Part shown: positions 7,484-15,231 of the stretch, in pieces | Numbering within the stretch: the first letter of the stretch is position 1 | Layout of the letters: each line of letters opens with the position of its first letter | Source of the DNA: Arthrobacter sp. zg-Y238 | Lineage (GTDB): Bacteria; Actinomycetota; Actinomycetes; Actinomycetales; Micrococcaceae | Length of the DNA: 64,000 bases | NCBI RefSeq assembly: GCF_024385525.1 | Contig: NZ_JANFLU010000004.1 | Location: 186,001-250,000 of the forward strand | Direction of reading: 5' to 3' | Notes under the pieces: model-generated | Database searches by the model: none | Told to the model about the DNA's origin: nothing | The model's input: only the letters and a program-made list of their open reading frames with translations | Made by a program: the position numbers and the translations under genes

Positions 7484-8866
7484 CTACTGCACGGACCCGC
7501 CTGCGCGGCGGCTCTCAAGGCGCATTTCCAGGTCATTCATGACAATCGCAGCAAGGTCCGAGAGTGTTGCCTCGTCTTCGGGGGAGAAAGTCCGGGGCTT
7601 CCTGTCCAGGATGCAGAACGTGCCCAGATTGAACCCGTCGCTGGTCTGGAGCGGAACGCCGGCGTAGAACTGCAGGCCGAAGTCTCCGGCCACCAACGGG
7701 TTGGCCAGCGTCCTCGGGTCATGCCGGGCGTCGTCGACCACGTACACGCCGTCCTGCAGGATGGCGGAGGCACACAGGCCGGGGTCGCGGCCGATCTCGA
7801 CGGCTTCGGTGCCGTGATGGGACTTGAACCAGATCCGGTCGGTGTCCACCACGCTGACGATTGCCACCGGGACGTCAAAGAGACGGGACGCGAGGGCCGT
7901 GACACGGTCGAAGGCACCGTCCGGGGGAGTATCCAGGAGGTCATAGCGGCGCACCGCGTCCATCCGCCGGGCTTCGTCCGCGGGCAGGATTTCCGGGTCG
8001 ACCCGGTGCCGGCCGCGTGCGGCGACGATCATGTCGTAGAGGACCTGGGAGACGTCGTGGGCGCTGGGGCGCTCCGCAGCGTCCTGGGCGGTCATGGCGC
8101 GGAGCAGCTGCACCCAGTCCGCTCCCAGCTCCGCGGGGATCTCCGGGTCCCTCAGGAGCCGTGCGAGGGCACTTTCCAGGGCGGGACCGGGGAAGGCCGG
8201 CTTTCCCGTGAGGCACTGCAGCAGCACCAGGCCGAGGGAATACACATCGCTAGACACCCCGGCATTTTCCCCGCGTGCCTGCTCGGGACTCATGAACGCC
8301 GCGGTGCCTGAGAAGGTGCCGTGCTGGGACTGCGGGTCGCTGGCCACGAAGGCAACGCCGAAGTCAGTGAGTTTGGCTCGGATCCGGGCATCCGCGCTGC
8401 TGTAGTCGAACAGCATGATGTTTGCGGGCTTCACGTCCCGGTGCACTACGCCGTTGTCGTGGATGTACTCCAGGCCGATGGCGAGGTCGTAGCCGAGCAG
8501 TGCGGTCTGGCGGCGGGGCAGAGTGCCCTGCTTCAGCCGTTCGCGCAGATCGAGGCCCTCGACAAGTTCCATAACGAGGTAGATCAGCGGCGACGCCGGG
8601 TCGGACGTGTCCGATCCTGCATCCAGCAGGGTGACCAGGCTGTGGTGGTTCAGGCGCGCCAGGATCTTGGCCTCGGCGTCGCTGCGCCGGAGGTCCATCT
8701 CACTGGTGGCCGACGGGCGGATGATTTTCACCGCTACGTCCCGGTCCAGGAACTCATCCTTGGCCCGGTGGACGGTGCCCATGGCACCTGCCCCGATCTT
8801 ATTCAGGAGTCGGTATCTTCCACCCAGGAAGAGGCCCTCCGAAACGTGGTTCGGCACTATGCTCAC
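7484..8866 (-). CDS. Serine/threonine protein kinase with C-terminal GAF domain
   Basis: A 460-residue soluble protein with no membrane segment. Residues 18-280 form a complete Hanks-type kinase: glycine loop GAGAMG (25-30), ATP-anchoring Lys47, Glu65 of helix C, catalytic HRDVKPAN (Asp144), DFG (168-170) and MSPEQARGE. Residues about 310-450 are a GAF domain of the type usually found in light-, redox- or phosphodiesterase-linked sensors (ARRMDAVRRYDLLDTP, then DRIWFKSHHG and CASAIL). Most actinobacterial kinases instead carry a transmembrane helix and PASTA or other extracellular domains. The architecture suggests a cytosolic ligand- or redox-gated kinase; the ligand is unknown. The GTG at 8866 has GAGGG upstream. 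It stands alone, with the tRNA genes beyond it. Confidence 0.88.
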   Translation of the reverse strand: MSIVPNHVSEGLFLGGRYRLLNKIGAGAMGTVHRAKDEFLDRDVAVKIIRPSATSEMDLRRSDAEAKILARLNHHSLVTLLDAGSDTSDPASPLIYLVMELVEGLDLRERLKQGTLPRRQTALLGYDLAIGLEYIHDNGVVHRDVKPANIMLFDYSSADARIRAKLTDFGVAFVASDPQSQHGTFSGTAAFMSPEQARGENAGVSSDVYSLGLVLLQCLTGKPAFPGPALESALARLLRDPEIPAELGADWVQLLRAMTAQDAAERPSAHDVSQVLYDMIVAARGRHRVDPEILPADEARRMDAVRRYDLLDTPPDGAFDRVTALASRLFDVPVAIVSVVDTDRIWFKSHHGTEAVEIGRDPGLCASAILQDGVYVVDDARHDPRTLANPLVAGDFGLQFYAGVPLQTSDGFNLGTFCILDRKPRTFSPEDEATLSDLAAIVMNDLEMRLESRRAGGSVQ

Positions 8867-9001
8867 GTGCCCTCGCTTTCTCGTAGCATAAGCATACTGA
8901 CAAAAAGGGCAGAAAGTTCACCATTTTGGAGCCTGGAACCGTGTCCCGGACCGGTTCAAAAGTGTCCCTCGTCACCTTTCGGGCAAATGGCCCATTTCGA
9001 T

Positions 9002-9030
9002 TTCATGTTCCCGAAAAGTGCTGGTAGAGT
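9002..9030 (+). promoter_or_regulatory. Candidate promoter of the tRNA-Thr/tRNA-Met unit
   Basis: TTCATG at 9002-9007, a 17-bp spacer and TAGAGT at 9025-9030 place initiation about 5 nt before the tRNA-Thr 5' end at 9042. Confidence 0.4.
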
Positions 9031-9041
9031 TTTATGTCGTT

Positions 9042-9113
9042 GCCCCGATAGCTCAGTGGTAGAGCGCCATCTTGGTAAGATGGAGGTCCCGGGATCGATT
9101 CCCGGTCGGGGCT
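9042..9113 (+). tRNA. tRNA-Thr (anticodon GGU)
   Basis: A 72-nt cloverleaf with a 7-bp acceptor stem (GCCCCGA/TCGGGGC). The D arm is GCTC-loop-GAGC, the anticodon arm is CCATC-TTGGTAA-GATGG with GGT at 9074-9076, and the T stem is CCGGG/CCCGG. The discriminator is T. CCA is not encoded. Confidence 0.95.
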
Positions 9114-9188
9114 CTCAATGGGAGGGCCCGCGTTGCAAAGGCTGTATGTTCTGCAGAGGCCTGTGTAGGGCGGGCTTCACTCATTTTT

Positions 9189-9262
9189 GGCGGTGTAGCT
9201 CAGTTGGTTAGAGCGCACGACTCATAATCGTGAGGTCGGGAGATCGAGCCTCCCCACCGCTA
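9189..9262 (+). tRNA. tRNA-Met (anticodon CAU)
   Basis: A 74-nt cloverleaf. The acceptor stem GGCGGTG/CACCGCT closes with a G-U pair, the anticodon loop is CTCATAA, the T stem is GGGAG/CTCCC and the discriminator is A. The closed first base pair and D arm suit an elongator or Ile-CAU type rather than an initiator. CCA is not encoded. It lies 75 nt after tRNA-Thr and before a terminator. Confidence 0.93.
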
Positions 9263-9267
9263 CAAAC

Positions 9268-9315
9268 AGGGCAGGTCCTGAAGATTTCATTCTTCCGGTA
9301 CCTGCCCTTTTTGTT
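9268..9315 (+). terminator. Rho-independent terminator of the tRNA unit
   Basis: A 9-bp outer stem (AGGGCAGGT at 9268-9276 with ACCTGCCCT at 9300-9308) encloses an inner GAAGA/TCTTC stem. A run of T follows. Confidence 0.88.
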
Positions 9316-9492
9316 TGCCTTGAACCGCATGCCGCAGCGGCTCGCAAGCTCCCTAAGGTTGCTTATCATTGCCGGTTCTCCATAGGGTGTGCATAGCGGG
9401 AACCGAAACGTATCCCGATCCAGCACCACCACCGTAGAAGCATCGCTGCGGCCCGCAGGTTTCCGGCCGCAGCTGAAACGAACGGAGTCACC

Positions 9493-10059
9493 ATGGCAGA
9501 GCACGATATTTCCGGCAAGAAGGTAGCTTTCCTCCTCACCGACGGCGTGGAGCAGATTGAGCTGACCAGCCCCTGGGAAGCCGTCAAGAACGCCGGCGGC
9601 GAGCCGGTCCTCGTGTCCCCGAAGAAGGGCACCATTCAGGGCTTTGACGGCATGGACAAGGGTGAGACCTTCACCGTTGACCTCGACGTAGCCGACGCCG
9701 ACGCAAGCGACTTCGACGCCCTGGTCCTGCCGGGCGGCGTCGTCAATGCAGACTTCCTCCGCGTGGACAAGAACGCCCAGCAGTTTGCCCGTGCCTTCTT
9801 CGAGGCGCACAAGCCCGTGGCTTCCATCTGCCATGGTCCGTGGCTGCTGATTGAGGCCGGCGTCGTCAAGGGCCGCGACCTGACGTCCTACCACACGCTG
9901 GCAACGGACCTGAAGAACGCCGGCGCGAACTGGACCGACGAGGAAGTGGTGGTGGACCAGGGGTTCGTGACCAGCCGCAACCCGGGCGATCTGCCGGCTT
10001 TCAACGACAAGCTCGTTGAGGAAATCGCCGAAGGGGAACACGCGGGCCAGCACGCCTGA
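9493..10059 (+). CDS. DJ-1/PfpI family protein (type 1 glutamine-amidotransferase-like)
   Basis: A 188-residue single-domain protein with the PfpI/YhbO pattern: KVAFLLTDGVEQIEL at the N-terminus (Glu20), LVLPGGVVN at about 78-85 and the nucleophile-elbow SICHGPW with Cys113-His114. Relatives are described as stress proteins acting as glyoxalase or protein/nucleotide deglycase, or as proteases; the exact activity is disputed. It is cytosolic, with no signal peptide. CGGAG lies upstream of the ATG. The gene is monocistronic, with a terminator on each side. Confidence 0.9.
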   Translation: MAEHDISGKKVAFLLTDGVEQIELTSPWEAVKNAGGEPVLVSPKKGTIQGFDGMDKGETFTVDLDVADADASDFDALVLPGGVVNADFLRVDKNAQQFARAFFEAHKPVASICHGPWLLIEAGVVKGRDLTSYHTLATDLKNAGANWTDEEVVVDQGFVTSRNPGDLPAFNDKLVEEIAEGEHAGQHA

Positions 10060-10080
10060 CACCTCCCAAAACAGCACCGA

Positions 10081-10117
10081 AGGGTGGGGTAGCGTGAAAA
10101 CGTTACCCCACCCTTTT
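10081..10117 (+). terminator. Rho-independent terminator after the PfpI-family gene
   Basis: A 14-bp stem (10081-10094 with 10101-10114, one G-T wobble) and a 6-nt TGAAAA loop are followed by TTT. Confidence 0.8.
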
Positions 10118-10139
10118 GGCGTTCACCGGGAGGTCCACC

Positions 10140-11090
10140 ATGCCTGCAGCCGGAGGCACCGCAGCATCCGCCGACGCCGGCAGGTTCCTCTGCTCGGGGA
10201 CCTCCTGGGACACCGCCGGCCCGAACCTGTCACTGCACCTTCCCAGCGGGCGGGCCGAAAAGCAGCCGCTCGTTCCGGGCACCGAACTTCGGTTCCGTGT
10301 CCTGGCGGACAACAACGGGAACGAGAAGTTCTGCCTTGGCTCCTGGCAGGTGAACGACGACGGCGTCCAGTCCCACACTCCCTGTCCAGGCCAGGCTCCT
10401 GCCGAGCGCGGTTATCAGTGCAGCAGTTGCTTCATCCGGGACGAGGTGCGGGGCATCCACAACAGCCACCGTGCGGACAGCATCCCGGATGCGCTCCGGC
10501 GCTACCTGGACCAGCCGCACTGGCTGTACGTGGCCACGTTCGCCGACGGTTCCACCAAGGTCGGCACGGCCGCGGACGGGCGCAAGCAGCTCCGCCTGAT
10601 CGAACAGGGGGCCGTCCACGCCAGGTATGTTGCCCGTGCCGGCGACGGGTTGGTGGTGCGGATACTCGAAGACGCCGTGACGGCCGTGGTCGGCCTGCAG
10701 CAGGCTGTCCGGGCAGGAACCAAAACAGCGGCGCTGGCCCGGCCCCTGGCCGCCGCGGAACTGGACGCCCGCAATGCCGAGGCCGCAGAGTCGGTGCGTT
10801 CCATGCTGGCGGACCTGGCGATCGCCGGTTTCCGGACGGCCGACGAAGTCTGGGAACCTCCCGCCCAGTTCCGTACGGTGCTGGAGACGCCGTGCGAACT
10901 GTATCCGTGCGACCCCGGTTCGGGTGAGCACGGCATGGTCATCCAGGCGGTCTTGGGCGCAACGGCCCTGGTCCGGGTGGACGGCGAAGAAACCCTGTTC
11001 GCAGCGGACCTGTCCCGCCTGAAGGGACGCCGGCTGCAGTACGGTTCGTTCCGTACGGCCGTGCCTGCACTCCAGGCCGCACTGTTCTAG
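10140..11090 (+). CDS. DUF2797 domain protein
   Basis: A 316-residue soluble protein of the actinobacterial DUF2797 family, whose function is not established. Cysteine pairs at the N-terminal third (YQCSSCFIRDE) and near the C-terminus (PCELYPCD) suggest a metal-binding site, but this is inference. The middle segment WLYVATFADGSTKVGTA resembles the small GIY-like core reported for this family. I chose the ATG at 10140 because GGGAGG precedes it at proper spacing; an upstream in-frame codon lies inside the preceding terminator. The TAG stop sits inside the first copy of a 20-bp exact tandem duplication. Confidence 0.72.
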   Translation: MPAAGGTAASADAGRFLCSGTSWDTAGPNLSLHLPSGRAEKQPLVPGTELRFRVLADNNGNEKFCLGSWQVNDDGVQSHTPCPGQAPAERGYQCSSCFIRDEVRGIHNSHRADSIPDALRRYLDQPHWLYVATFADGSTKVGTAADGRKQLRLIEQGAVHARYVARAGDGLVVRILEDAVTAVVGLQQAVRAGTKTAALARPLAAAELDARNAEAAESVRSMLADLAIAGFRTADEVWEPPAQFRTVLETPCELYPCDPGSGEHGMVIQAVLGATALVRVDGEETLFAADLSRLKGRRLQYGSFRTAVPALQAALF

Positions 11091-11120
11091 CGGGAGCTTC
11101 ACTGTTCTAGCGGGAGCTTC
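11081..11120 (+). repeat. Exact 20-bp tandem duplication spanning a stop codon
   Basis: Bases 11081-11100 and 11101-11120 are identical. The first copy carries the last codons and the TAG stop of the DUF2797 gene; the second lies wholly in the untranslated gap. It looks like a recent replication-slippage or duplication event. Confidence 0.95.
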
Positions 11121-11156
11121 GCGGACACCGTTTCGGGCCCTTCCCGCCCGCCCCTG

Positions 11157-11162
11157 TATTCT
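11157..11162 (+). promoter_or_regulatory. -10 box TATTCT for a leaderless mRNA
   Basis: TATTCT lies exactly 6 nt before the ATG at 11169, and no SD is present. This geometry predicts initiation at the start codon. Confidence 0.5.
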
Positions 11163-11168
11163 GAAGAC

Positions 11169-11408
11169 ATGCTAAATACCCCCTGGGAAACCGGCTCGCC
11201 CCTGTACCGGAAACTTGTCGTGAGCGCACTGGCGCTCAGTGGCCTCGGGGTGCTGCTGGTGCTTCTGGGAGCTGTCCTGGATAACCAGGTCCTGATGTAC
11301 ATCGCCCTTCCCCTGATCGTGGTGGGCCTGAGCACGCACCTGAGCGGGATGGTGGTCCGCGCCAGGGACACCCGACGCCGCATCAAAGGCACGGAGGGCA
11401 AAAAATGA
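11169..11408 (+). CDS. Small two-span membrane protein, first gene of the hadAB-murB chain
   Basis: A 79-residue protein with two hydrophobic segments (about 15-37 and 41-61) and a basic C-terminal tail (RARDTRRRIKGTEGKK). No named family is recognised. It is very probably the first gene of an operon: its TGA overlaps the ATG of the next gene (ATGA at 11405-11408). A TATTCT hexamer 6 nt before its start suggests a leaderless operon mRNA. It may be an envelope accessory given the murB link, but that is only association. Confidence 0.65.
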   Translation: MLNTPWETGSPLYRKLVVSALALSGLGVLLVLLGAVLDNQVLMYIALPLIVVGLSTHLSGMVVRARDTRRRIKGTEGKK

Positions 11409-11854
11409 GCATCAACCCCCAACTCCAGGGACGCACCTACCCGGCAGTGGCTGCGTACTCCGTGGGCCGTGAAAAGATCCGCGAATTCGCTGCAGCCGTC
11501 AAGGCCACCAATCCGGCCCACTTCGACGTCGCCAGGGCCCAGGAACTGGGCTATGCAGACCTCGTTGCCCCGCCTACCTTCGCCATCATCGTTGCCCAGC
11601 GTGCCGACGCGCTGCTGGTTGCCGATCCCGATGCCGGCATCGACTTTTCCCGGGTGGTCCATGCCGACCAGCGCTTCACCCATCACCGTCCCATCGTGGC
11701 CGGAGACGAACTCGTGGCCGAGCTGTACGTGGACTCGGTGCGGGCAATGGGCGACGGCGCCCTGATCACCACCCGCGCGGAAATTTCCACAACCGAGGGC
11801 GAGCAGGTAGCCACCACCCTTTCATCCATCCTCGTCCGCGGAGAGGGGCAGTAA
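11405..11854 (+). CDS. MaoC-like/FAS1-type dehydratase, HadA-like (UPF0336)
   Basis: A 149-residue hotdog-fold protein of the UPF0336/HadA group. Family landmarks are GRTYPAVAAYSVGREKIREFA at the N-terminus, NPAHFD, and LVAPPTFAII around 51-60, then HADQRFTHHRPIVAGD. In mycobacteria HadA is the non-catalytic partner of HadB in (3R)-hydroxyacyl-ACP dehydration of FAS-II. Arthrobacter-like organisms lack mycolic acids, so here the pair probably serves another (3R)-hydroxyacyl dehydration. It is translationally coupled to the gene upstream and 5 nt from the hadB-like gene. Confidence 0.8.
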   Translation: MSINPQLQGRTYPAVAAYSVGREKIREFAAAVKATNPAHFDVARAQELGYADLVAPPTFAIIVAQRADALLVADPDAGIDFSRVVHADQRFTHHRPIVAGDELVAELYVDSVRAMGDGALITTRAEISTTEGEQVATTLSSILVRGEGQ

Positions 11855-11859
11855 CCGCT

Positions 11860-12291
11860 ATGTCCATTGCACTAAGTGAACTGTCCAAGGGCACCGAGAT
11901 CGGTTCCGCCGCGCTGGAAATTTCCCGTGCCGACCTCGTCCGCTACGCCGGTGCCTCCGGCGATTTCAACCCCATCCACTGGAACGAACGCTTCGCCCGC
12001 GAGGTGGAGCTGCCCGGCGTTATTGCGCACGGCATGTTCACCATGGGCACCGCTGTCCAGCTGGTGAGTGACTGGATCGGCGATCCGGGAGCGGTGATTG
12101 ACTACCAGACGCGTTTCACCCGGCCCGTCCTGGTGGAAGATATCGACGGCGCTCCAGGAGCGGTTGTGGAGGTCGCCGGTGTTATCGGCGCCATCGACGC
12201 GGACAACTCAACGGCACGCGTGGATCTCACCGTGACCTTCAACGGGCAGAAGGTGCTGGTCAAGGCACAGGCAGTGGTGCGGGTCTGGTGA
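11860..12291 (+). CDS. MaoC-like dehydratase, HadB-like catalytic subunit
   Basis: A 143-residue hotdog protein carrying the R-specific hydratase motif YAGASGDFNPIHWNERFA (Asp and His of DFNPIH being the catalytic pair), then PGVIAHGMFTMG. It is expected to dehydrate (3R)-hydroxyacyl-ACP or -CoA together with the HadA-like product of the preceding gene. The stop overlaps the murB GTG start (GTGA at 12288-12291), so murB is translationally coupled to it. The hadA-hadB-murB order is a recurring actinobacterial arrangement as far as I recall. Confidence 0.84.
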   Translation: MSIALSELSKGTEIGSAALEISRADLVRYAGASGDFNPIHWNERFAREVELPGVIAHGMFTMGTAVQLVSDWIGDPGAVIDYQTRFTRPVLVEDIDGAPGAVVEVAGVIGAIDADNSTARVDLTVTFNGQKVLVKAQAVVRVW

Positions 12292-13361
12292 CTGCTTTGA
12301 CCCGGATGCCGCTGGCATCCCTGACCACCGCACGCGTGGGTGGCCCGGCCCGCCGCTACCTTGAAGCAGAAACCGAAGACGAACTGATCATTGCCGTCCG
12401 TGCCGCGGATGAGGCGGGGGAGCCGCTGCTGATCATCGGCGGCGGTTCCAACCTGTTGATCTCGGACGAAGGTTTCGACGGCGCCGTCATCCACATTGCC
12501 AGCCGCGGGCTGGACATCCGGGAGGCCGGGGACGGAACCGCCGTCCTGCGCGCCGAGGCCGGGCACCCGTGGGACGAACTGGTGGCGTACACCCTGTCGG
12601 AGGGCTACTCCGGCCTGGAAGCGCTGTCCGGTATCCCGGGGCTGGCCGGTGCGACGCCGGTGCAGAACGTGGGTGCCTACGGCGCCGATGTCTCGCAGTC
12701 CATCACTTCGGTGCGCGCCTGGGACCGCTCCGAGCGCACGGTGGTGGAATTCGCGAACACGGATCTCGGGTTTGGCTACCGGGATTCGGTGCTCAAGCGC
12801 AGCACGAAGAACGGTTCTCCCCGCTACGTGGTGCTGACCGTGGAGTTTGCCTTGTCCAAGGGGTCCACCAGCGCCCCGGTCCGCTACGCCGAGCTCGCCC
12901 AGGCTCTGGGAGTGGACATCGGCGAGCAGGCCGACGCCGCGGACGTGCGCCGCGAGGTCCTTCGGCTGCGGGCGGGTAAGGGCATGGTCCTGGACGCCTC
13001 GGACCCGGACACCTACAGCACCGGTTCCTTCTTCACCAACCCCATCGTTGATGAGGCAACCGCAGCAGCGCTGCCGGCAGACGCTCCCCGCTATCCGGTG
13101 GCGGAGCCCGGAAGGGTGAAGCTGAGCGCCGCGTGGCTGATCAGCCACGCCGGTTTCCGCAAGGGCTTCGGGCTGGCACCAGAGGATGGCACGGGCGGGC
13201 GGGCCTCACTGTCCACCAAGCACACCCTGGCCGTCACCAACCGCGGCGACGCCACTGCCGAGGACCTGCTGGTGGTGGCCCGCGCGGTCGCTGCCGGCGT
13301 GGAGAAGGCTTTCGGCATCCGGCTCCACCCCGAGCCCCTGCTGGTCAACTGCACGCTGTAG
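12288..13361 (+). CDS. murB: UDP-N-acetylenolpyruvoylglucosamine reductase
   Basis: A 357-residue FAD enzyme that reduces UDP-GlcNAc-enolpyruvate to UDP-MurNAc in peptidoglycan precursor synthesis. The N-terminal FAD-binding part contains TTARVGGPARRY and IIGGGSNLLISDEGF; SGIPGLAGATPVQNVGAYG follows. The catalytic serine is in TGSFFTNP and the C-terminal proton-relay glutamate in LHPEPLLVN, so all key motifs are present. The length and the YGAD-containing insertion match type I MurB. The GTG start overlaps the hadB-like stop. The gene ends the operon and faces a convergent gene. Confidence 0.93.
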   Translation: MTALTRMPLASLTTARVGGPARRYLEAETEDELIIAVRAADEAGEPLLIIGGGSNLLISDEGFDGAVIHIASRGLDIREAGDGTAVLRAEAGHPWDELVAYTLSEGYSGLEALSGIPGLAGATPVQNVGAYGADVSQSITSVRAWDRSERTVVEFANTDLGFGYRDSVLKRSTKNGSPRYVVLTVEFALSKGSTSAPVRYAELAQALGVDIGEQADAADVRREVLRLRAGKGMVLDASDPDTYSTGSFFTNPIVDEATAAALPADAPRYPVAEPGRVKLSAAWLISHAGFRKGFGLAPEDGTGGRASLSTKHTLAVTNRGDATAEDLLVVARAVAAGVEKAFGIRLHPEPLLVNCTL

Positions 13362-13382
13362 CCGCCACCGGCACGGCAGGAA

Positions 13383-13889
13383 TCAGCCGCCGGCACTGTC
13401 GCCGGGGTCGGGTCCCGGCCGCTCCGGTCCCTTCTCCGCCGGTCCCTTCTCCGGCGGCCCTTTCCGTGCAGGTCCTTTCCGCGCCTCGGCGGCTGCTGCC
13501 TGCGCACTCCGGATAGCCGGGCGGTCTCGGCGCGGGTCCAGCAGGCAGCTGTTGCACAGCCATTGGATCAGCCGGGGCGTCAGGGCCACCTGGGTACGCC
13601 GGTCCTGCAGGTCCGGCAGCAGCCACTCCGGCGCCAGGAAGCCGCTGAGGGCGTAGGCGAGCTCGTGGGCGCCGAACAGCCGGGCGAAGGCCGCCTCCGG
13701 CTCCAGCGTCCGCTCAAGCGCCAGCAGCGCTTTGTCCTGGGCACAGAGGATCCCTGCGCCCTCGGCCTCCAGATACCGGCGCAGTTGCAGGGCCACACGG
13801 AGATAACGGGCCCGGGTGGGGGTCTGCTTGCCGGCACAGCTGAAGGCGAAGAAGGTGCTAAGGATCGAATCCACGCTTTGCTGCTCCAT
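13383..13889 (-). CDS. Hypothetical actinobacterial protein with KGP-repeat tail
   Basis: A 168-residue soluble protein. Residues about 1-130 are a helical, leucine-rich region (LRRYLEAEGAGILCAQDKALLALERTLEPE and a C-terminal WLCNSCLLDPRRD). The last 35 residues are a low-complexity tail built from KGP units (RKGPARKGPPEKGPAEKGP). The tail reflects imperfect DNA repeats at about 13420-13490 and may be variable in length between strains. No function is recognised. It converges on murB. Confidence 0.55.
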   Translation of the reverse strand: MEQQSVDSILSTFFAFSCAGKQTPTRARYLRVALQLRRYLEAEGAGILCAQDKALLALERTLEPEAAFARLFGAHELAYALSGFLAPEWLLPDLQDRRTQVALTPRLIQWLCNSCLLDPRRDRPAIRSAQAAAAEARKGPARKGPPEKGPAEKGPERPGPDPGDSAGG

Positions 13890-14034
13890 GCGGACAACAT
13901 GCCACCCGGCACTGACAGTTTTTGAGCGCCCCGGTTTTGGCCGCCATGTCTTAGGCGCTCCCGCCCGGCGGCCCCAGCTAGGCAGCCCCCGCCAGGGAAG
14001 CGTCCGCCAGGCGCCACCCCCGTTAACGCAGCAC

Positions 14035-14061
14035 GGGTCCGCTCCACAGGGGAGCGGACCC
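14035..14061 (-). terminator. Hairpin downstream of asd, possible terminator
   Basis: An 11-bp perfect stem (GGGTCCGCTCC with GGAGCGGACCC) and 5-nt loop lie 18 nt beyond the asd stop on the minus strand. No T-run follows, so confidence is moderate. Confidence 0.45.
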
Positions 14062-14078
14062 GGAACGGGAACGGAAAA

Positions 14079-15221
14079 TCAGAGGTTGCCGGTGGCGATG
14101 CGCAGCATCCGGCGCAGCGGTTCGGCGGCGCCCCAGAGCAACTGGTCCCCGATGGTGAAGGCGCTGATGTACTCCGGACCCATTTCCAGCTTGCGGATGC
14201 GGCCCACCGGGATGTCCAGCGTGCCGGTGACCGCCACCGGAGTCAGTTCGGCCATGGTGGCTTCCTTGGTGTTGGGCACCACCTTGGACCATTCATTGTC
14301 CGCATCGATGATCTTCTCGATCTCGGCCACGGAGAGGTCCTCGGTCAGCTTCAGCGTCAGGGCCTGGGAGTGGGAACGCATGGCACCGATCCGAACGCAC
14401 AGCCCGTCAAACGGAATCCGCCCGTCGGCCCCGCGGCCGAGGATCTTGTTGGTCTCCGCGCCGCCCTTCCACTCTTCCTTGGACATGCCGTTGCCCAGGT
14501 CCGCATCGATCCAGGGGATCACTGAGCCGGCCAGCGGCACACCGAACTGGGAGGAGTCCATGGACGGGTTCTTCTGCTGGGCCAGGACGGCACGGTCAAT
14601 CTCCAGGATGGCCGACGCGGGATCGGCGAGGTTCGGCGCCACCGCAGCGTTCAGCGCCCCGAACTGGTTGAGCAGTTCGCGCATGTGCCGGGCACCGCCG
14701 CCGGAGGCTGCCTGGTAGGTCATGGACGTGCCCCACTCGACCAGGCCGTTGCGGAACAGCCCGCCGAGGCCCATCAGCATGCAGGACACGGTGCAGTTGC
14801 CGCCCACGAAGTTTTTTACGCCGCGGGCCAGACCGGCGTCAATAACGTCCCGGTTGACCGGATCCAGCACGATGATCGCGTCATCGTCCATGCGCAGCGT
14901 GGAAGCGGCGTCAATCCAGATGCCGTCCCAGCCGGCGGCACGCAGCTTCGGGAAGATTTCCGCCGTGTAGTCGCCGCCCTGGGCGGTGACGATGATCGGC
15001 AGCTTGGCCAACGCGTCGACGTCGTACGCATCCTGCAGCGGTCCGGCTCCGGCAGCGAAGGACGGCGCGTTGCCCCCGGCGTTGGAGGTCGAGAAGAACA
15101 CCGGGTTGACCAGGTCGAAGTCGCCCTCGTCCTGCATGCGCTGCATCAGGACGGAGCCGACCATGCCGCGCCAGCCGACGAAACCTGCAGTGGGGAAAGC
15201 GGGAATGGAGGAAGAAGTCAT
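14079..15221 (-). CDS. asd: Aspartate-semialdehyde dehydrogenase, enterobacterial (E. coli-like) type
   Basis: A 380-residue enzyme reducing aspartyl-phosphate to aspartate semialdehyde for lysine/DAP, threonine and methionine synthesis. The N-terminus is [17 protein letters not shown], the signature of the gamma-proteobacterial ASADH, rather than the GATGxVG form of mycobacterial and most Gram-positive enzymes. The catalytic cysteine is in GGNCTVSC (Cys143) and the active-site histidine in [21 protein letters not shown] is also typical. The ATG at 15221 is chosen because homology begins right after it and AAGGTGG precedes it. No lysC is adjacent. folA and thyA lie just upstream on the same strand. 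Confidence 0.93.
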   Translation of the reverse strand: MTSSSIPAFPTAGFVGWRGMVGSVLMQRMQDEGDFDLVNPVFFSTSNAGGNAPSFAAGAGPLQDAYDVDALAKLPIIVTAQGGDYTAEIFPKLRAAGWDGIWIDAASTLRMDDDAIIVLDPVNRDVIDAGLARGVKNFVGGNCTVSCMLMGLGGLFRNGLVEWGTSMTYQAASGGGARHMRELLNQFGALNAAVAPNLADPASAILEIDRAVLAQQKNPSMDSSQFGVPLAGSVIPWIDADLGNGMSKEEWKGGAETNKILGRGADGRIPFDGLCVRIGAMRSHSQALTLKLTEDLSVAEIEKIIDADNEWSKVVPNTKEATMAELTPVAVTGTLDIPVGRIRKLEMGPEYISAFTIGDQLLWGAAEPLRRMLRIATGNL

Positions 15222-15231
15222 GGTTTCCACC

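Noticed and set aside
11405-12291. Reading the hadA/hadB-like pair as mycolic-acid biosynthesis
   Set aside because: No mycolate genes are in the window and Micrococcaceae do not make mycolic acids. The pair is widespread in actinobacteria without them.
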